Assembly (NCBI GenBank): GCA_002699025.1
Contig: PABA01000154.1
Coordinates: forward strand, 1 to 64,000
Source: Sandaracinus sp.
Lineage (GTDB): Bacteria > Myxococcota_A > Polyangia > Polyangiales > Houyiibacteriaceae
Direction: 5' to 3'
Length of the DNA stretch: 64,000 bases
How positions within the stretch are numbered: the stretch's first letter is position 1; every line of letters begins with the position of its first letter. Of the stretch, positions 19,036 to 28,523 are shown one piece after another. A model generated the notes under the pieces. The model was not told the origin of the DNA, made no database searches, and saw only the letters and a list, made by a program, of their open reading frames with translations. The position numbers and the translations under genes were made by a program.

Positions 19036-20907
19036 GTGTACGGAACGAGATGGAGCGCGCCGCTCTTGGTGGCGCTGGTAGGGGTGCTGACCGCTGCGTG
19101 CGACGACGGCGGAGAGGGCGCCACAGCCGACGCGAGCCCGCTCGGTCGGCGCGACGCCGGGTCCCGGGACGCCGGGGGCGGCGCCGAGGACGCGGGCGAC
19201 GCCGACGGCGGCAGTGCTGCCGAAGATGGCGGCACCGACACGGATGGCGGCACCTTCGACGCCGGGACCGACGCGGGCCGCGCGCCGGACGGGGGCATCG
19301 AGCTGCCGCCGCTCCCCGACCCGCTCGGGGCGCTCCCCATGCACGAGGCCGCCGAGCACGACCGCTTCCAGACGCGCGACAGCTGCACGAGCTGCCACAG
19401 CTCCGACGGCACGGCGCTCACCGACGACGACGGGCGCGACGTCTCCATGTCGACCCTCTGGCGCGCCTCGATGATGAGCTTCGCTGGCCGCGACCCCTAC
19501 TTCCTCGCCGCCTTCAGCCACGAGATCGAGGAGCACCCGGCGGCCGCCGAGGTCATCGAGGCCACCTGCACGCGTTGCCATTCCCCGGCAGGCCACGAGG
19601 GGCTCCGCCCGAGCGGCGCGCACATCTCCTTCGAGGACCTCACGACCGGCACCGACCCGGTGGACCACGTCGCGCGGGACGGGGTGACCTGCACCGCCTG
19701 CCACCAGATCGACCCCGCGAACCTGGGCACGCCCGAGAGCTTCTCCGGCGGCTGGGTCATCGACGACTCGCGCCGCATCTACGGGCCGCACAACGACCCG
19801 TTCCAGACGAACATGATCAACTCGACCGGCTACACGCCGGTGTACTCGATGCACATGCGCGACAGCGCCCAGTGCGCGACCTGCCACACGCTCTTCACGC
19901 AGGCCCTCGACGACAGCGGCGCCGTGGTCGGCCCGACCTTCCCCGAGCAGACGCCCTTCCTCGAGTGGCGCAACTCCGACTACCGCATCGACGGCGACGA
20001 GCTCGGCCCGCGGGCGGCGAGCTGCCAGAGCTGCCACGTGCCCACCGTGGACGAGGACGGCGACCCGATCCGTGCGCCGATCTCCACGCGCCCCGGCTGG
20101 CTCGGGAGCCGCTCGCCGATCGGCCGGCACGTCTTCGTCGGCGCGAACGCCTACATGCTCGACGTGATCGCCGACCAGCGGGCGTGGATCGGCACGCCCG
20201 TCTCCGAGGCCGAGATCCGCGACCGGGCCGACCTGACCGAGCGCAACCTCCGCACGGCGGCGGCGCTCGAGGTCGAGACGCATCGCGAGGATGGCGCCCT
20301 CGTCATCGACGTGGAGGTCGAGAACCTCACCGGCCACAAGCTCCCGACCGCGTACCCCTCGCGGCGCGCCTGGCTCCAGGTGGAGGTGCTCGACGCGGGC
20401 GGCGCCGTGCTCTGGGCCTCGGGGCGGACCGACGCGAGCGGCGCGCTGGTCGACCAGGCGGGTCGGCGCCTCGACTGGGCCGACGCGCTCCTGCCGCACC
20501 TCGACGAGATCACCCGCGAGGACCAGGTGCAGGTCTACGAGTCGGTCATGGGCGACGCGAGCGGCGCGCCGACCAGCGTCCTGCTCGCGGCGACCCAGTA
20601 CGTGAAGGACGACCGGCTCCTGCCGCACGGCTGGGAGGCGGACGACGAGGACGCCGAGTGGACCGCGCCCGTGGGCGTGGAGGGGGACGACGACTTCGTC
20701 GCCGGCTCGGACGAGGTGACCTACCGCCTGCCCGCGCTCCCCGGCGCGGCCCGGGTGCGGGTGCGCTTCCTCTACCAGTCCGTGCCCCCGGCGGCCGTCG
20801 AGGGTCTCCGCGACCACCCGACCCCGGCGACGGCTCGCTTCGTCGACATGACGACGACCCGCCCGCCGGCGCCCGAGCTCCTCGCGGAGGCCGAGGAGTC
20901 CCTCTGA
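19036..20907 (+). CDS. Pentaheme c-type cytochrome lipoprotein
   Basis: A 623-aa predicted lipoprotein (signal ending LTAAC) with an Asp/Gly/Ala linker (about 22-90). Five CXXCH heme-binding motifs are visible: CTSCH, CTRCH, CTACH, CATCH and CQSCH (first at about 117, last at about 332). The C-terminal portion (about 380-620) has no heme motifs and looks beta-rich, with [18 protein letters not shown] typical of cytochrome proteins fused to a C-terminal beta domain. It may take part in periplasmic or outer-surface electron transfer. GTG 19036 is the only start in frame near the signal peptide. The purine-rich GGGGGAGGAGG lies far (about 25 nt) upstream, so the start is not fully certain. Confidence 0.85.
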   Translation: MYGTRWSAPLLVALVGVLTAACDDGGEGATADASPLGRRDAGSRDAGGGAEDAGDADGGSAAEDGGTDTDGGTFDAGTDAGRAPDGGIELPPLPDPLGALPMHEAAEHDRFQTRDSCTSCHSSDGTALTDDDGRDVSMSTLWRASMMSFAGRDPYFLAAFSHEIEEHPAAAEVIEATCTRCHSPAGHEGLRPSGAHISFEDLTTGTDPVDHVARDGVTCTACHQIDPANLGTPESFSGGWVIDDSRRIYGPHNDPFQTNMINSTGYTPVYSMHMRDSAQCATCHTLFTQALDDSGAVVGPTFPEQTPFLEWRNSDYRIDGDELGPRAASCQSCHVPTVDEDGDPIRAPISTRPGWLGSRSPIGRHVFVGANAYMLDVIADQRAWIGTPVSEAEIRDRADLTERNLRTAAALEVETHREDGALVIDVEVENLTGHKLPTAYPSRRAWLQVEVLDAGGAVLWASGRTDASGALVDQAGRRLDWADALLPHLDEITREDQVQVYESVMGDASGAPTSVLLAATQYVKDDRLLPHGWEADDEDAEWTAPVGVEGDDDFVAGSDEVTYRLPALPGAARVRVRFLYQSVPPAAVEGLRDHPTPATARFVDMTTTRPPAPELLAEAEESL

Positions 20908-20914
20908 CGCGCTC

Positions 20915-20942
20915 CGACCGCCCTCGAGAGCGAGGGCGGTCG
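20915..20942. terminator. 12-bp perfect hairpin between convergent genes
   Basis: CGACCGCCCTCG - AGAG - CGAGGGCGGTCG, a perfect 12-bp stem, begins 8 nt after the cytochrome stop and 50 nt before the end of the convergent metalloprotease gene. No U-tract is present, but the placement suggests a bidirectional transcription end. Confidence 0.65.
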
Positions 20943-20991
20943 CCCGCCGCCCCCGGAGCGGCCGCTCGCCCCGAGGCGGACGCGGCGCCCC

Positions 20992-21825
20992 TCAGCGTCC
21001 GGCCGCCGTCGCGAGGTCCGCGAGGGACGCTTCGCAGAACTGGAGCGGCTCCGGCTCGCTCCCACCCCCGAGCACGTCGAGGGCGCCGCCGACCCCGTCG
21101 CCGCTCTCGTAGGCCCAGTACATGACGCAATTCGGATCGACGTCGTGGCCCGGGTGCTCCGGATCCTCGTGGTCGCTTTGCATGGGCAGTCCTGCGTTGA
21201 CCAGCCCGAGCACGTGTCCGGTCTCGTGGAGGAGAACGGTCCCTTCCGCGACCCGGCAGGCCGCGTCCGCGCCGAGCAGCCCGCCTCGGCCCTCGCAGAC
21301 GGCCTGCACCGTCTCCCGGAAGACCACCAGGCTGCGCCGGCTCAGCGCGACGCCGAGCACCCCGTCCACCCGGAAGCGACCGTCCACGTAGAGCAGCTGC
21401 AGGGTGGCGGGCCCCGCGCCGTCGAAGCGCTCGACGCCCAGGGTCCGGAGCTCGTCCAGCGTCCAGGGTGCCTCGCCGCGGGGCGGAAGCACGTCACTCT
21501 CCACCACCCGGATGCCCCCCGGCTTGTCGACGATCGCTCCGAGGCTGCTCATGAAGTCGGCGAGCACGGCCTCGGTCGGCCCGGCGCCCTCCGCCGCGTC
21601 GACCTCGAGGACGAGCTCGTCGGCCAGATCGGCGCGCAGGTAAGCCAGCGTCTGCGGGTCGACGGCTGGCCCCGCGTCCGGAGCGGGGCCGGCGTCGACG
21701 TCGGGGCGGCCGGCGTCGTCCAGGGGCGCCGCTCCGTCGTCGTCCCCGCAGCCGACGAGGCCCAGCAGCAAGAGCGCCCCGAGCGCCAGGGAGCTCGCTT
21801 TTCGTGTCGTCTTCGTCGCTCGCAT
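20992..21825 (-). CDS. Zinc metalloprotease lipoprotein
   Basis: A 277-aa predicted lipoprotein: SLALGALLLLGLVGC, then an Asp/Gly/Ala linker (about 30-55). The active site is HETGHVLGLVN, a HExxHxxGxx(N/H/D) zinc motif, followed by CVMYWAYES, a Met-turn-like segment. This puts it in the metzincin-like group with Asn or a later residue at the third ligand position. The His-rich stretch HEDPEHPGHDVDPN between the motifs may contribute the ligand. ATG 21825 is used; upstream Met codons lie in Arg/Thr-rich low-complexity sequence. Likely periplasmic or surface protease, substrate unknown. Confidence 0.8.
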   Translation of the reverse strand: MRATKTTRKASSLALGALLLLGLVGCGDDDGAAPLDDAGRPDVDAGPAPDAGPAVDPQTLAYLRADLADELVLEVDAAEGAGPTEAVLADFMSSLGAIVDKPGGIRVVESDVLPPRGEAPWTLDELRTLGVERFDGAGPATLQLLYVDGRFRVDGVLGVALSRRSLVVFRETVQAVCEGRGGLLGADAACRVAEGTVLLHETGHVLGLVNAGLPMQSDHEDPEHPGHDVDPNCVMYWAYESGDGVGGALDVLGGGSEPEPLQFCEASLADLATAAGR

Positions 21826-22032
21826 CGTCGCTTCCGTCCTCGCTCGAGTCGTCGTTCGCGTCGTCGTCCGTGCCACCACTCGCATCCTCCTCCGTATCGC
21901 CACTCTCGTCAGGGGGAGCCGGGGCGATGGGGACCGGAGCCGGGGAGCTCGGGCGCGTCGTGAGCGATCGAACCGCGAGTCGTGGTGGGCAGCCGGGCCG
22001 AGCGTGGGAGCCGGGGCGTGGGCGTGCTCCCT

Positions 22033-22151
22033 GCGTCCTGCGGACGCCGCCCCGCGTCCTGCGGACGCCGCCCCGCGTCCTGCGGACGCCGCCCCGCGTC
22101 CTGCGGACGTCGCCCCGCGTCCTGCGGACGCCGCCCCGCGTCCTGCGGACG
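22033..22151. repeat. 21-bp tandem repeat, about six copies
   Basis: The unit GCGTCCTGCGGACGCCGCCCC starts at 22033, 22054, 22075, 22096, 22117 and 22138, with one substitution in copy 4. Each unit holds a small palindrome (CGTCCTGCGGACG). The whole interval 21826-22403 has no convincing gene: it contains this array, a long hairpin (22272-22323) and Ser/Ala/Arg-rich open frames without domain features. Confidence 0.9.
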
Positions 22152-22271
22152 CGGGGGGGCTTCTCGGGCGTGCCGGCGGTGTGGGCGGGGGGCTCGCGAG
22201 GTGGCGGAATGCGCCATGATGACGGTTGCTTGCGTGGGGGTGGGGGGGGCACCGGCGGGGAACTGGGAGGA

Positions 22272-22323
22272 CGACGCCTTCCAAAACTGAACTTGACGTC
22301 GAGTTCAGTTTTGGAAGGCGTCG
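22272..22323. terminator. 52-nt near-perfect AT-rich hairpin
   Basis: Two 22-nt arms (CGACGCCTTCCAAAACTGAACT and its exact complement) flank an 8-nt loop TGACGTCG. It lies 80 nt beyond the stop codon of the minus-strand Ig-repeat lipoprotein and reads the same from either strand. The inner part of the stem is AT-rich, unlike its surroundings. Terminator is the simplest reading; a protein-binding palindrome or a mobile-element relic is also possible. Confidence 0.7.
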
Positions 22324-22403
22324 CTCGGCCCTCGTCGCCGACGTACGGCGGCGACGCCCCCGCGGATCGGAGGCGCCGCCGCCGCGCCGGGGAGGGCTCG
22401 CCC

Positions 22404-24659
22404 TCAGTCGCCGACCGCGATCTCCGTCGCCTCGCTCGCGTTGCCGGCCGCGTCCATGACCGTCAGCGAGAGCAAGTCGCCGTCGCAGGCGGGGACGCTC
22501 CCGGAGAAGCTCCCTTCGCCATCGGCGCTCGCCGTCCGACCGGTCTCGGCGGTGACGTTCTCGATACGGACGCGCCCCTGCGCCTCGACGGCGCCCGCGC
22601 CCCCGGTGACGTTCACCGAGCCGCGGAGCAGGCAGCCGAGCCCGCCCGGCGAGCCGACGCTGATGGCGCCCGCGTCCGGGGCGTCCGGCGCGATGTCGTC
22701 GTGCACGATGGACACGAAGGCCGGCGCGCTCTCCAGCGCCCCCTCGAGGACGACGACCTCGAGGACGTTCTCCGTGTTCGCCGCGAGCGCGACGTCCACG
22801 GAGAAGGCGCCGGTCTCCGCGCTCACCTCCGCCATGGCCGTCTCGGCGCCGCCGCGCACCTCGACCGAGAGGCCCGCGCGCGCCTCCGCGACCGAGCCGC
22901 TGACGACGTGGGCAGCGACGTTCGTCGGCGCGGGGGCCGGATCGTCGACGCTCGGCGCCGCCGGCACGCTCGAGGAGTGTGCGATGGCCAGCTCCAGCGG
23001 CGCCGAGGCGTTCCCCGCCCGGTCGCTGGCCACGAGCGTCAGCGTCGTCTCCGCGTCTTCGGCGATGCGCACGGGCACCACCCAGCGCCCGCTCTCGCCC
23101 ACGTCACCGGCGGCCGCCGCTTCGCCGCCGCTCACGTTCACCCGCGCGCCCGGCTCGGCGCTGCCGGTCAGCGTGACGTCCCGGCTGCCCGTCGGGCTCG
23201 CGACCGGATCCACGACCGGCGCGTCCGGCGCGAGGTCGTCGTGCACGACGACGATCACCGTCTCCACCTCGCTGCCGACGCGCGCCACCCGGAGCTCGCT
23301 CCGCGCGTTCGCCTCGAGCGTCACCTCCGCCGTGAAGCGTCCCTCTCCGTCGGCCACGACCTCCACCGGCGTCGCGCCGCCGCTCACCTGCAGCGTCGCG
23401 TCCGCCTCGGTCCTCCCGCGGAGGGTGATCGGGTTGGTCGCCGTCGGGCTGGGCACGGGCTCCACCTCGACCGGCGTCGGGAGCGAGCCGTCCTGCTCCA
23501 CCTCCACCACCGTGGGCTCGGAGGCGTTCCCTGCGGCGTCCCGCGCCACGAAGGCGAGCGTGTTCACCCTGTCCGCCACCAGCGGCACGAGCACGCGGAA
23601 GGCGCCCGCCTCGTCCGCCGTGCCGAGGGCGTCGGCCTCGCCGCCGCTCACCTCGATCGCCGCGCCGGGCTCGCTCGCCCCCGCCGCGAGCGCGCTCTCG
23701 GCCCCGGTCGGCGACGCGAGCGGGTCGACGTTCGGCGGCTCGGGCGCGATGTCGTCGTGCACCACGCTCCGCATGGCCGCCGGGCTCGCCACGCCCGTCT
23801 CCGGGTGCCGCGCGATCACCCGCAGCGTATGCGCGGTGTTCGGGCGGAGCGTCACCTCGACCAGGAAGCGCCCGGTCTCGTCGGCGCGCCCTTCCGTCGC
23901 CTCGGCGCCCCCGTCCACGAGCACCTCCGCGCCCGGCTCCGTGTCGCCGCGGAGCGTCAGCGTGCGCTCGCGCGTCGCCGCCGGCGTCTCGTCGAGGGTC
24001 GGCGCCTCGAGGGGCAGGTTGGGGTTGTGCACGACCGTCACCATGGCCGCCGCGCTCGCGTTGCCCGCCGCGTCCACGGCCACCACCTCGAGCTCGTTCT
24101 GCGTCAGCATGGCCAGCTCGGTCCGCAGGCGGACGGCCAGCTCGAAGCGGCCCTCCGCGTCGACGCCCCCCGTGGCGACCTCGTCGGCGCCGCCGCGCAC
24201 CTCGATCGTGGCGCCCGCCTCCGCGGCGCCCGCGAGCATGAGCGCGTCGCGCCGCGTGGGGGTCGCCGGGGGGTCGACCTCCGGCGCCTCGGGGGCCGTG
24301 CCGTCGTGCACGACGTCGAGCTCCGTCGCCGGGCTCTCCTCGCCGCCCGCCCGTTGCGAGATCAGCAGCGTCTGCCGTGCGTCCGCCCGGAGGGCCACGT
24401 CCACGGCGAAGCGCCCGGTGTCGTCGACCACCGCCGACGCCACCGCGTCCGCACCGCCGCGCACCTCCACCGTCGCCCCCGCGAGAGCGCTCCCCTCGAG
24501 CGTCAGCGGGTCGGCGTTGGTCGGCGAGTCGACCGCGTCCACCTCCGGCGCCGCCAGCGCGCCGCTCCCCTCGTCTCCGCAGCCCACGCCAAGCGCGACC
24601 GTCAGAAGCGCGCCCCAGACGGCGCCCGAACCGATTCCTCGTCTCATCGTACGACCCAT
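22404..24659 (-). CDS. Lipoprotein with about eight bacterial Ig-like repeats
   Basis: A 751-aa predicted lipoprotein (GALLTVALGVGC). It is followed by about eight tandem repeats of roughly 80-90 residues, each with SPT....LTL.G.AE.GA.VEV.GG, then D..GRF.V.V.L, then AGNAS and VVHDD.AP.AP.VDP. This is the Ig-like/adhesion-repeat architecture of secreted bacterial surface proteins; no catalytic domain is seen. ATG 24659 is preferred over ATG 24647 because GGAGG lies 8 nt upstream on the minus strand. The final segment contains a Cys pair (GCLLRG...PACDG). Probably a structural or adhesive surface protein. Confidence 0.8.
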   Translation of the reverse strand: MGRTMRRGIGSGAVWGALLTVALGVGCGDEGSGALAAPEVDAVDSPTNADPLTLEGSALAGATVEVRGGADAVASAVVDDTGRFAVDVALRADARQTLLISQRAGGEESPATELDVVHDGTAPEAPEVDPPATPTRRDALMLAGAAEAGATIEVRGGADEVATGGVDAEGRFELAVRLRTELAMLTQNELEVVAVDAAGNASAAAMVTVVHNPNLPLEAPTLDETPAATRERTLTLRGDTEPGAEVLVDGGAEATEGRADETGRFLVEVTLRPNTAHTLRVIARHPETGVASPAAMRSVVHDDIAPEPPNVDPLASPTGAESALAAGASEPGAAIEVSGGEADALGTADEAGAFRVLVPLVADRVNTLAFVARDAAGNASEPTVVEVEQDGSLPTPVEVEPVPSPTATNPITLRGRTEADATLQVSGGATPVEVVADGEGRFTAEVTLEANARSELRVARVGSEVETVIVVVHDDLAPDAPVVDPVASPTGSRDVTLTGSAEPGARVNVSGGEAAAAGDVGESGRWVVPVRIAEDAETTLTLVASDRAGNASAPLELAIAHSSSVPAAPSVDDPAPAPTNVAAHVVSGSVAEARAGLSVEVRGGAETAMAEVSAETGAFSVDVALAANTENVLEVVVLEGALESAPAFVSIVHDDIAPDAPDAGAISVGSPGGLGCLLRGSVNVTGGAGAVEAQGRVRIENVTAETGRTASADGEGSFSGSVPACDGDLLSLTVMDAAGNASEATEIAVGD

Positions 24660-24820
24660 TCCAAGAACCTCCGGTCCCGGGTAGAGCGAGGGACGTGCCA
24701 CGACGAGATCCCCCGCGATCTCCGGGGCGCGGACGCGATGGGCGGCGACTCCGTGGGCTCGATCCCGCAGCCTGGTCGCGTGGTGTGGGAAAAATCCAAC
24801 GACCCGTCTAGGGTGAGGCG

Positions 24821-26140
<1,320 letters not shown>

Positions 26141-26177
26141 GGCCCGGCCGGCCCGTCGGTGCGCGAGCCCGAGCGTG

Positions 26178-26393
26178 CCGGGATCCGAGCGCGTCGAGGC
26201 GGGCCCGGATCCGCCCGGCGTCCGCAGCGCGCCGGGATCCGAGCGCGTCGAGGCGGGCCCGGATCCGCCCGGCGTCCGCAGCGCGCCGGGATTCGAGCGG
26301 GTCGAGGCGGGCCCGGATCCGCCCGGCGTCCGCGGCGCGCGGCGATCAGAGCGCGTCGAGGCGGGCCCGGATCCGCCCGGCGTCCGCGGCGCG
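26178..26393. repeat. 54-bp tandem array copied from the 3' end of the kinase gene
   Basis: Four units start at 26178, 26232, 26286 and 26340. The rightmost unit (26340-26393) is the real last codons plus stop of the minus-strand kinase gene. The other three lie beyond the stop. They differ by a few bases, including loss of the stop triplet (ATCCGAG/ATTCGAG in place of ATCAGAG). Confidence 0.92.
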
Positions 26394-28523
26394 CGGCGCC
26401 AGCCGGAGGTAGCGCCGGTAGGCGCGCGCGGCCTCCGCGTCGTGCCCGAGGCGTTCGTGCGTGATGCCGGCGCCGCGCCAGGCGGGCGCGTAGCGCGGGT
26501 CAGCGAGCGTGGCCTGCCGGTAGGCGTCCAGGGCCTGCGGGAGGAGCCCTCGGAGCGCCATGCGGTTCGCCTCCGCCGTGCGCTCGGCGGCGCGCTCCCG
26601 ATCGGCCTCCGCCGCCTGCGGGGTCGGCGGCGGCTCCGCGGCTGGCAACTCCCTCGCCTCGGGGGGCTCGGCCGCCTCCGCCGCCTCCGCCGTCGGCGCC
26701 GCGGCTTCGCCCCCTTCGGCCGGCGTGGCCTCCGTGGGCGCCTCCGCGCGCTGGCTCGGTCGCCGCGGGCGTCGCGCACGCCCCTCCAGCGCCTCGCCCT
26801 CGTCCGCGCTCGCGGCCGCTGCGCGAGCCCGTGCTTCCCCGGTGGGCTCGAGGTCGCCACCGGAGCCGTTCTCCGCCCCGCCCTCGATTCCGCCGCCCTC
26901 GACGCCGCCGCCCCCGACCTCGCCCGGAGCGATCGCCTCCGGCGCCGGAGTCTCTTCCGCGCCGGGCGGTGGCGCCTCTTCCTCGGACCGCGCCACCGCG
27001 TCCTTCGGGCTCTCCCGACCGAGCCCCCACCACGCCACGGGCGCCGCGATCAGCGCTAGGAGCAGCGCGAGCATCGGCCCGCGCGCCCGCCTCCGCGGGA
27101 GCACGTACGTGTCCTGCCGCGCCACCCGAGCGCGCTCCTCGCGCGCGGCGTCCCCCGCGGCCCCTGCGCCGGGCGACGCGCTCCCGTCGCCCGCTGCCGG
27201 CCCCGCGAGCCCGTGCCCCCCGGGGCCTCCCGGAGCCGCGTCGAAGCTCGGGGGCAGCTCCTCGATCGCGCCCCCGCCGGGCGCTCCGTCGCGCGCCTCC
27301 GCGCCTCCGGGGTCGACGTCGAAGCGGAGAGGCAGCTCGTCGGTCGCACCTCCGCCGGGGGCTGCGCCGCGCGCCTCCGCGCCGCCGGGGCCGACGTCGA
27401 AGCTCGGGGGGAGATCGTCGACCGCACCTGCGCCGGGCGCACCTGCGCCGGGTGCTCCGCCGACCGCATCGGTGCCGGGCGCACCTGCGCCGGGTGTTCC
27501 GCCGAACGCATCGGTGCCGGGCGCACCTGCGCCGGGTGTTCCGCCGAACGTCTCCGTGCCCGGGCCGACGTCGAAGCTCAGGGGCAGCTCGTCGGTTCCA
27601 TCGCGCCGCGCGCGGCTCGTCGCCGACCCCGCCACCCCGAGCGTGCCGAGCTCCTCGACGAACGCCGCGCAGCTCGAGGGCCGCGCCTCCGGCTCGCGCG
27701 AGAGCACCCGCGCGAAGAGCGCGTCCGTCTCCGGGGGCAGCGGCCCCTTCGCCCGCGCGCTCGGCGCCGGCGCGTCGCGGTGCATCTTCGTCGCCAGCAG
27801 CCGCAGCGGCTCATCATCGTCGAAGGGTGTCCGCCCGACGAGCAGCTCGTAGGCGACCACGCCGAGCGCGTAGAGGTCCCCCCGGATGCCCGCCTTCTGC
27901 CCCGTCGCGTTCTCCGGCGGCAGGTAGTGCGGCGTCCCGAGGACCGTGTCCTCCCGCGTCAGCCGCGAGCCCACCCCCGCCACCGCCGCCAGCCCGAAGT
28001 CCATCAGCAGCACCCGCTCGGGCACTCCCGGCTGCCGCTCGACGAAGAGGTTCTCGAGCTTCACGTCCCGGTGCACGAGCCCCTGCGCGTGGAGCGCATC
28101 GAGCGCCGCCGCCGGCCCGGCCAGGAGCTCGGCCACGCGCGGCGCCGGCTGCGGCCCCTCCTCCCGGAGGAAGCGCTCGAGGTCCATCCCGCGGAGCCGC
28201 GGCATCACCATGTAGGGCCGCCCGTCGGGGAGCCGCCCGAGGTCGAAGACGTCGACGATGTTCGGGTGGCCGAGCTGGCTCGCCGTGCGCGCCTCGAGCT
28301 GGAAGCGCTCGATCGCCTTCTCGTGCGTCAGCACGCGCCGCCGGATCACCTTGATCGCCACCGGCCGCGCCAGCTCGAGGTGGCGCCCCGCGTAGACGAC
28401 CGCCATGCCGCCCTCGCCGAGCTTCCCCTCCACGGCGTAGCGCCCGTCGAGCGTCTCCCCGGCCAGCTCTCCCGTGTCGGCGTCGCGCCGCCCCGCCGCG
28501 GCCTCTGGGTGCGCCTCGCTCAC
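26346..28523 (-). CDS. Membrane-anchored bacterial Ser/Thr protein kinase with TPR-like C-terminus
   Basis: A 725-aa kinase. Domain positions: GKLGEGGMAVVY (P-loop, about 33-44), VAIK (Lys58), HRDVKLEN (Asp153), MDFG (Asp175), LGTPHYLPPE activation segment, kinase domain to about residue 290. A Gly/Pro-rich linker follows (several PGAGAPGTDAFGG-like repeats and LPxSFDVGPGG motifs), then one transmembrane helix (about 475-495), an Ala/Glu-rich linker and a short TPR-like end (PQALDAYRQATLADPRYAPAW). GTG 28523 overlaps the upstream stop (GTGA). Last gene of an overlapping four-gene operon whose other members are extracytoplasmic or unknown. It probably senses the lipoproteins encoded upstream (inference). 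Confidence 0.9.
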   Translation of the reverse strand: MSEAHPEAAAGRRDADTGELAGETLDGRYAVEGKLGEGGMAVVYAGRHLELARPVAIKVIRRRVLTHEKAIERFQLEARTASQLGHPNIVDVFDLGRLPDGRPYMVMPRLRGMDLERFLREEGPQPAPRVAELLAGPAAALDALHAQGLVHRDVKLENLFVERQPGVPERVLLMDFGLAAVAGVGSRLTREDTVLGTPHYLPPENATGQKAGIRGDLYALGVVAYELLVGRTPFDDDEPLRLLATKMHRDAPAPSARAKGPLPPETDALFARVLSREPEARPSSCAAFVEELGTLGVAGSATSRARRDGTDELPLSFDVGPGTETFGGTPGAGAPGTDAFGGTPGAGAPGTDAVGGAPGAGAPGAGAVDDLPPSFDVGPGGAEARGAAPGGGATDELPLRFDVDPGGAEARDGAPGGGAIEELPPSFDAAPGGPGGHGLAGPAAGDGSASPGAGAAGDAAREERARVARQDTYVLPRRRARGPMLALLLALIAAPVAWWGLGRESPKDAVARSEEEAPPPGAEETPAPEAIAPGEVGGGGVEGGGIEGGAENGSGGDLEPTGEARARAAAASADEGEALEGRARRPRRPSQRAEAPTEATPAEGGEAAAPTAEAAEAAEPPEARELPAAEPPPTPQAAEADRERAAERTAEANRMALRGLLPQALDAYRQATLADPRYAPAWRGAGITHERLGHDAEAARAYRRYLRLAPRAADAGRIRARLDAL

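Noticed and set aside
22033-22151. CRISPR array
   Set aside because: The 21-nt units are directly abutting with no spacers and no cas genes are nearby.
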